Source: Diploscapter coronatus
Taxonomy: Eukaryota > Nematoda > Chromadorea > Rhabditida > Rhabditidae
Reading direction: 5' to 3'
Length of the DNA: 64,000 bases
Assembly (NCBI GenBank): GCA_964036155.1
Contig: OZ038422.1
Coordinates: 87,319,201 to 87,383,200, forward strand
In this document: in pieces, positions 60,353 through 64,000 of the stretch
Numbering within the stretch: position 1 is the stretch's first letter
How the letters are laid out: each line of letters starts with the position of its first letter
Notes under the pieces: generated by a model
The model's database searches: none
Told to the model about the DNA's origin: nothing
What the model saw: only the letters and a program-made list of their open reading frames with translations
Program-made: the position numbers and the translations under genes

Positions 60353-62080
60353 ATGATCCAGTATTTTATTTGCCTACTAGCGGTGAGGGCCGTACTTTCC
60401 GCACCGGTATCGGCCCCGGACGTTCTCGAAGAAGACTTCGAAATGCCTAGTTTCAATCTAAAGTCGGAGACTCATGGTGAGAATTTCTTCCAACAATATT
60501 AACTATCAGTGTGTATATTTAAAAAAAAAAAATCTCGAAGAGTTTGAAATGAGATAAAGAGTCAGTCTCTGAACAAGTGATGACAAGTTTCGGCAGTCCT
60601 GTAAAAATCTTATTTCAGTCCGAAAATGTGAATTCTAGTAAATCGTTTATCATTTTGACCCAGATTTTTTCCTGATTTCACAGTTCGTTTTCCACGGTTG
60701 TTTACTCGGCGAAACAGGTGATAGGTTGATAGCGCGAAATCACGCGCCAAATTGGCGATAAATCTAGAAATCTAGCGGCTATCGCGTTCCATGTTGAAGA
60801 ATACAAGACCAAACATGTCCGCGCTATATCATTGCGTATTGGAGTAATTAATTTATCAATATCCTTGGCTATCCCCATAGGTGATCACAGGAATCCTCTG
60901 CGTCTTTTCATTATCCATAATTACGGATATATTTTCTCGGGTTCTAGCCATGGTATATCAATCACCACTGGCGAAAAATGCAAGTGATCTTATCATGCGG
61001 CAAAAATAGACGCACCGAAAAATGGTTGAGAGATATCAATTTAATCATCACATGAGAGGACACATGTGTTTCGGGGATGAGTAAGAAATTGATAGTGTTT
61101 CAGAAATAGACGAACAAAGTTCTTGGAAATGAATTTCAGAGCGAACGCAAGTTTCAAGCAATTATTTTCAGAGGAAGAATTCGTTCGTATGGACCAAGAC
61201 AAGAATAAGCAGATAAATTTCGGCGAATTCATCTTCATGGACCTTGCCTACGTCATCGCAAAGAAAGAAGAATTCGATATGCTCGACGCTAATCGTAAGC
61301 TAATTCTTCTTTCCACTTAACAAGGTGTTAATTTTATGCTAATTTCAGACGACGGTATAATTTCACAGAAAGAGTACCAAGATCACTACAAATCTGTTCA
61401 AACGCAGAGCGACAAGCTCAGACAGCAATATTTCTCTAGCGTTTTTGAGGTAGGTTAGAAACCCGACGTTGAAACGCTTTCGAAGCCACATGAAACGAGA
61501 TAGTAGATATTTTGAGAGACGAACAGAAGGCATGCTTTTTTCGTCTCTCGATAAGGCACACACTATCCCGTCTCATGCGCGGCTCGAAAACGTTGTAACG
61601 TCTGCTAAAAACAAACGTTAGTTGCTAAAAATAGCATGTTTAGGAATTTGATACTAACTTCGATATGCAACTTAGCGGGGATGAGTTGGTTAACGTTCTG
61701 GCTGAAAGATTCTTGGTTCGACCCCGAAGCAACTTCCCGAAAATCGTCTACTCCTTTGACAAAGACCACTCTGGTGGATTGGACTTAAATGGCAAGGACG
61801 TTACGAATCTAGATATAACGTTATGATGACGTCACTTATAATTTTATCATAATTTCATTTAAAGCACTAAATTTAAAGATAGCGCTATGATGATGCCACT
61901 TATAGTTCTATAATAATGCCATCTAAAGGTATTTCTTTAGAATACATGGAATTCGATAGGAAATTCCCGTTCGATCAAACCGACGCCATCCCGAACGCGC
62001 AGCCACGAAGACAGCCCAAACCGGATACCTTCAAGCAGAATTTCATGAAGCAGGACAAGGAGTTGCAGAAACTTTTCTAA
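60353..62080 (+). CDS. Secreted four-EF-hand calcium-binding protein
   Basis: Signal peptide MIQYFICLLAVRAVLSAPVS, then four EF-hand loops: DQDKNKQINFGE, DANHDGIISQKE, DTNFDMQLSGDE and DKDHSGGLDLNE, each of twelve residues with an acidic twelfth position. A calcium sensor or buffer of the secretory pathway or extracellular space is likely; no ER-retention signal is present (ends QKLF). Exons: 60353-60476, 60684-60717, 61104-61294, 61349-61449, 61644-61791 and 61941-62080 (245 residues). The 34-base second exon is chosen because it is the simplest way to keep phase and has proper splice sites; it encodes a basic stretch (RFPRLFTRRN) and is the uncertain part. The last intron begins GC rather than GT. 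Intron 4 holds a MITE. I cannot assign a named subfamily. Confidence 0.83.
61464..61604. repeat. MITE family I, copy 3 (EF-hand gene intron 4)
   Basis: Outer ends CGACGTTGAAACGCTTTCGA and inverse match copy 1; inner ATGAAACGAGATAG and CTATCCCGTCTCAT match all copies. It starts 15 bases after the donor and fills 141 of 194 intron bases. Confidence 0.87.
61792..61940 (+). other. GC-AG intron
   Basis: Last intron of the EF-hand gene: exon ends AAATG, intron begins GCAAGG and ends TTTCTTTAG. The splice is required to complete the fourth EF-hand loop with its Glu. Internally it has two diverged copies of an ATGATGA...CACTTATA segment. Confidence 0.75.
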
Positions 62081-63965
62081 TTTCACTACTTAAACCTTTA
62101 GGATAGTTTGAATAATTTAAGTTATGTGAAGTGGCGTTAAATTTATTATTTTGAGGAAATGAAATTTTAATAACTCCACTTCAAAACTCATCAGCTTCAT
62201 GATTGATTCCATGTCTCAGCAAAATCATTATGGGTATTCAAAGGGTCACTTGATTTAGTGTACCCGCAATTGTTTTATTTATTAGAAGCAACATTCTGTA
62301 AAAATGCTTGTGAACTTTGTACATATTAGTCGTGTACAAACGCATATGTCAGTGTACATAATTTGTTGACAACTACATTTAATCACCTCTTGTTTTAGAA
62401 GAACACTTTGATAATAAACCATTTTCATGATCGATCGAATTGACTCGAACTTTTCAAATGTGATATCAATTTTAAACGGCAACCTACAAATGACGGAATG
62501 ACGAAACGCTTTTTTTATTTGACGAAATAGCAAAATAACGAAATGTTGTGTTAGAGAGTGAGGGGAGGGAGAAATAGCGTGAGAAAAGAACATTCTGTCA
62601 TTTCGTCAATTACAAGGAAGGGGTTCATCATTTCAACATTCACAAACTGTCATTTTAAACATATATGTCTCAGATAAACAAAAACTTCAAAAATATGCCT
62701 GCCAAATCAGAAATTTGATTTAATCAATATCGATTGAGTCTAGAGAACATTCATTAAATCATAGATTGGGTTCAAAATATCATGTTTTAAATAACTGTTC
62801 TACAGAATATCAATTCCTCTCCAGACAGTGCTAATATATTTCAATTGAAGAGATATTTCCACCGAAATTTTCACTTCTTAGAATCTCAACATCGAAATTC
62901 TTTTCCAAATCCGAATCTCAGCTCTAATATATGCATCTCTCTTCTCCTCCTACTGAAAGTGAGATTTCACTTGCTTGGCCAATGTCACTTTCGCCCACTT
63001 CTATATATCCTTGCATATCCTGCAAGTCCTATATATCCCCCCTCCTCCATTCTCCATCCTCTTCTCTTCGCGCCACAGGCCCTTTGGATGACCGTCCTGT
63101 TCACTTCTTCTCGTTCAGACGAAAGTGTCCAGTGTCCCACTTACAGCCCAAACAACAATTCCCCCGTTCTTCTCCATTCTTCTTCTCCAACTTCGACTGC
63201 ACCCCGCGGGAGAAGAACACTCTTGGCGAAGACCAGCTTTTTCTCAGCTTTATAAAAAAAAACGTATTTTTTCCCAAAATGTCGTATTTTTATTTGTTGT
63301 TCGTCGAATTTTTTCTTTCCCTTGCATGGAGAAGTTTCTGACGATTTTTCTTCCTAGGAATATAGGACTACCACGCTACCACGAGAGTATCAACCTTTCT
63401 CCTACTCTCAGAAGTACGAGATTTGCTCCCAAGATCAAGTTTTCTTCCTCCAACCATTCTTCTCAGCCTGAACATTATTCCACTCGCAGTCAGACCAGCT
63501 TGCTGGCTGAATTCGTCTCTCCATCTTTGGTCGCGCGCTCTTCAACAAATAGCACTCTCTAATCCATCAATCCTACAAAATTGCACCACTGCATGCGCAT
63601 GCGCATACGAATCCTGCATTCAGTTCCAGTTCCAGTTCCAGTTCTTCTGTATCCCAACCGCGTTTCCATCCTTCTCTCCCTCAATCCATTCAAACTCTCC
63701 ACCAAGTCCTCCACTTCCATTCATCGTCCAGTCCAATTGGAATGGGATGGAATGGAAGGGATGAGATCTGACCTGCTCCGTTTTCCAATCTTCAATAAGG
63801 CAGTAGTGGTGATGGATTTAACTTTGATCGTTGGTTTGAATATCGATTTGGGTTCAATGTTCTTTGTCAAACCCATCATTTTGTTTCCTGGTGAAAATCA
63901 ACCTTTTCGGTACCATTTTAATCATTGAAACTTGGACTAGAACTTCTCGGAGTTATGCGTCCAAA
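62081..63965. other. 1.9 kb intergenic region, pyrimidine-rich on the plus strand
   Basis: A weak hairpin with TGACGAAAC/GTCATTTCGTC arms lies at about 62490-62620. From about 62940 to 63750 the plus strand is CT-rich and low in complexity, so several frames stay open without looking like genes. It includes a palindromic GCATGCGCATGCGC near 63594 and four TTCCAG repeats near 63623-63645. Possibly the upstream region of a gene beginning at the right edge. Confidence 0.45.
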
Positions 63966-63998
63966 ATGTTCAACTTCCGTTATCAAGTTATTCTCGAG
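63966..63998 (+). CDS. Possible first exon of a gene running off the right edge
   Basis: ATG in the favourable context AAAATG opens eleven codons (MFNFRYQVILE) ending CTCGAG followed by GT as the last two bases of the window. Too short to identify. Confidence 0.22.
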   Translation, partial: MFNFRYQVILE

Positions 63999-64000
63999 GT

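Noticed and set aside
61010..61080. Alternative exon for the EF-hand gene (ERYQFNHHMRGHMCFGDE)
   Set aside because: Its phase does not connect to the signal-peptide exon, whereas the 34-base exon at 60684-60717 does.
62845..63928. Four overlapping long open frames near the right end
   Set aside because: The plus strand is CT-rich there and so poor in stop codons; composition explains the frames.

Overview
This 64 kb window is a piece of a nematode nuclear chromosome. It is AT-rich. Genes are split by many short introns, often 40-50 bases, with the nematode acceptor TTTTCAG, and TTTTCAG sites sitting directly before start codons look like spliced-leader acceptors. Several gene families are typical of nematodes: a class E chemoreceptor (sre), an expanded FMRFamide-type peptide receptor, a DUF19-like secreted protein and a CYP33-like P450. 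A free-living or similar rhabditid is the best guess; the species cannot be named from the sequence.

Layout. 1-4.2 kb: 3'-truncated TASK-like two-pore potassium channel (minus). 8.6-10.7 kb: unrecognised basic protein (plus). 12.6-14.7 kb: acidic, disordered protein with a hydrophobic C-terminus (plus). 15.5-18.4 kb: sre chemoreceptor (plus), facing a DUF19-like secreted protein (minus, 18.7-19.9 kb). 20-22.5 kb: repeats and eroded transposon pieces. 22.7-25.2 kb: cytochrome P450 (minus). 25.2-30.4 kb: no firm gene. 30.4-33.1 kb: carboxylesterase, preceded by an orphan copy of its last exon. 33.7-36.2 kb: papain-type peptidase with an unusual C-terminal extension and a damaged splice donor. 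36.7-37.8 kb: ROMO1. 38.3-40.0 kb: unrecognised Ser-rich protein (minus). 40-54 kb: repeat-rich, with no confident gene. 54.2-58.2 kb: peptide receptor. 60.4-62.1 kb: secreted four-EF-hand protein. A possible first exon lies at the right edge. For all multi-exon genes except the channel, which runs off the window, I joined exons by hand; the splice phases agree at every junction of the chosen models, apart from the problems stated.

The genes do not form one pathway; this is an ordinary mixed gene neighbourhood. What stands out is the density and variety of inverted-repeat DNA. I see two diverged ~2 kb foldback elements, a ~0.87 kb foldback built from alternating copies of a short motif, and about ten hairpin (MITE-like) families, six of them with two to four copies here. 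One family has three copies, all in introns and all 15-31 bases downstream of a 5' splice site. In two of these cases the element makes up most of the intron, which is the observation I would follow first. Other gene-level oddities are a P450 whose stop codon interrupts an in-frame heptapeptide repeat, an in-frame insertion in the esterase oxyanion-hole motif, a GC-AG intron, and two 19-base GT...AG segments.
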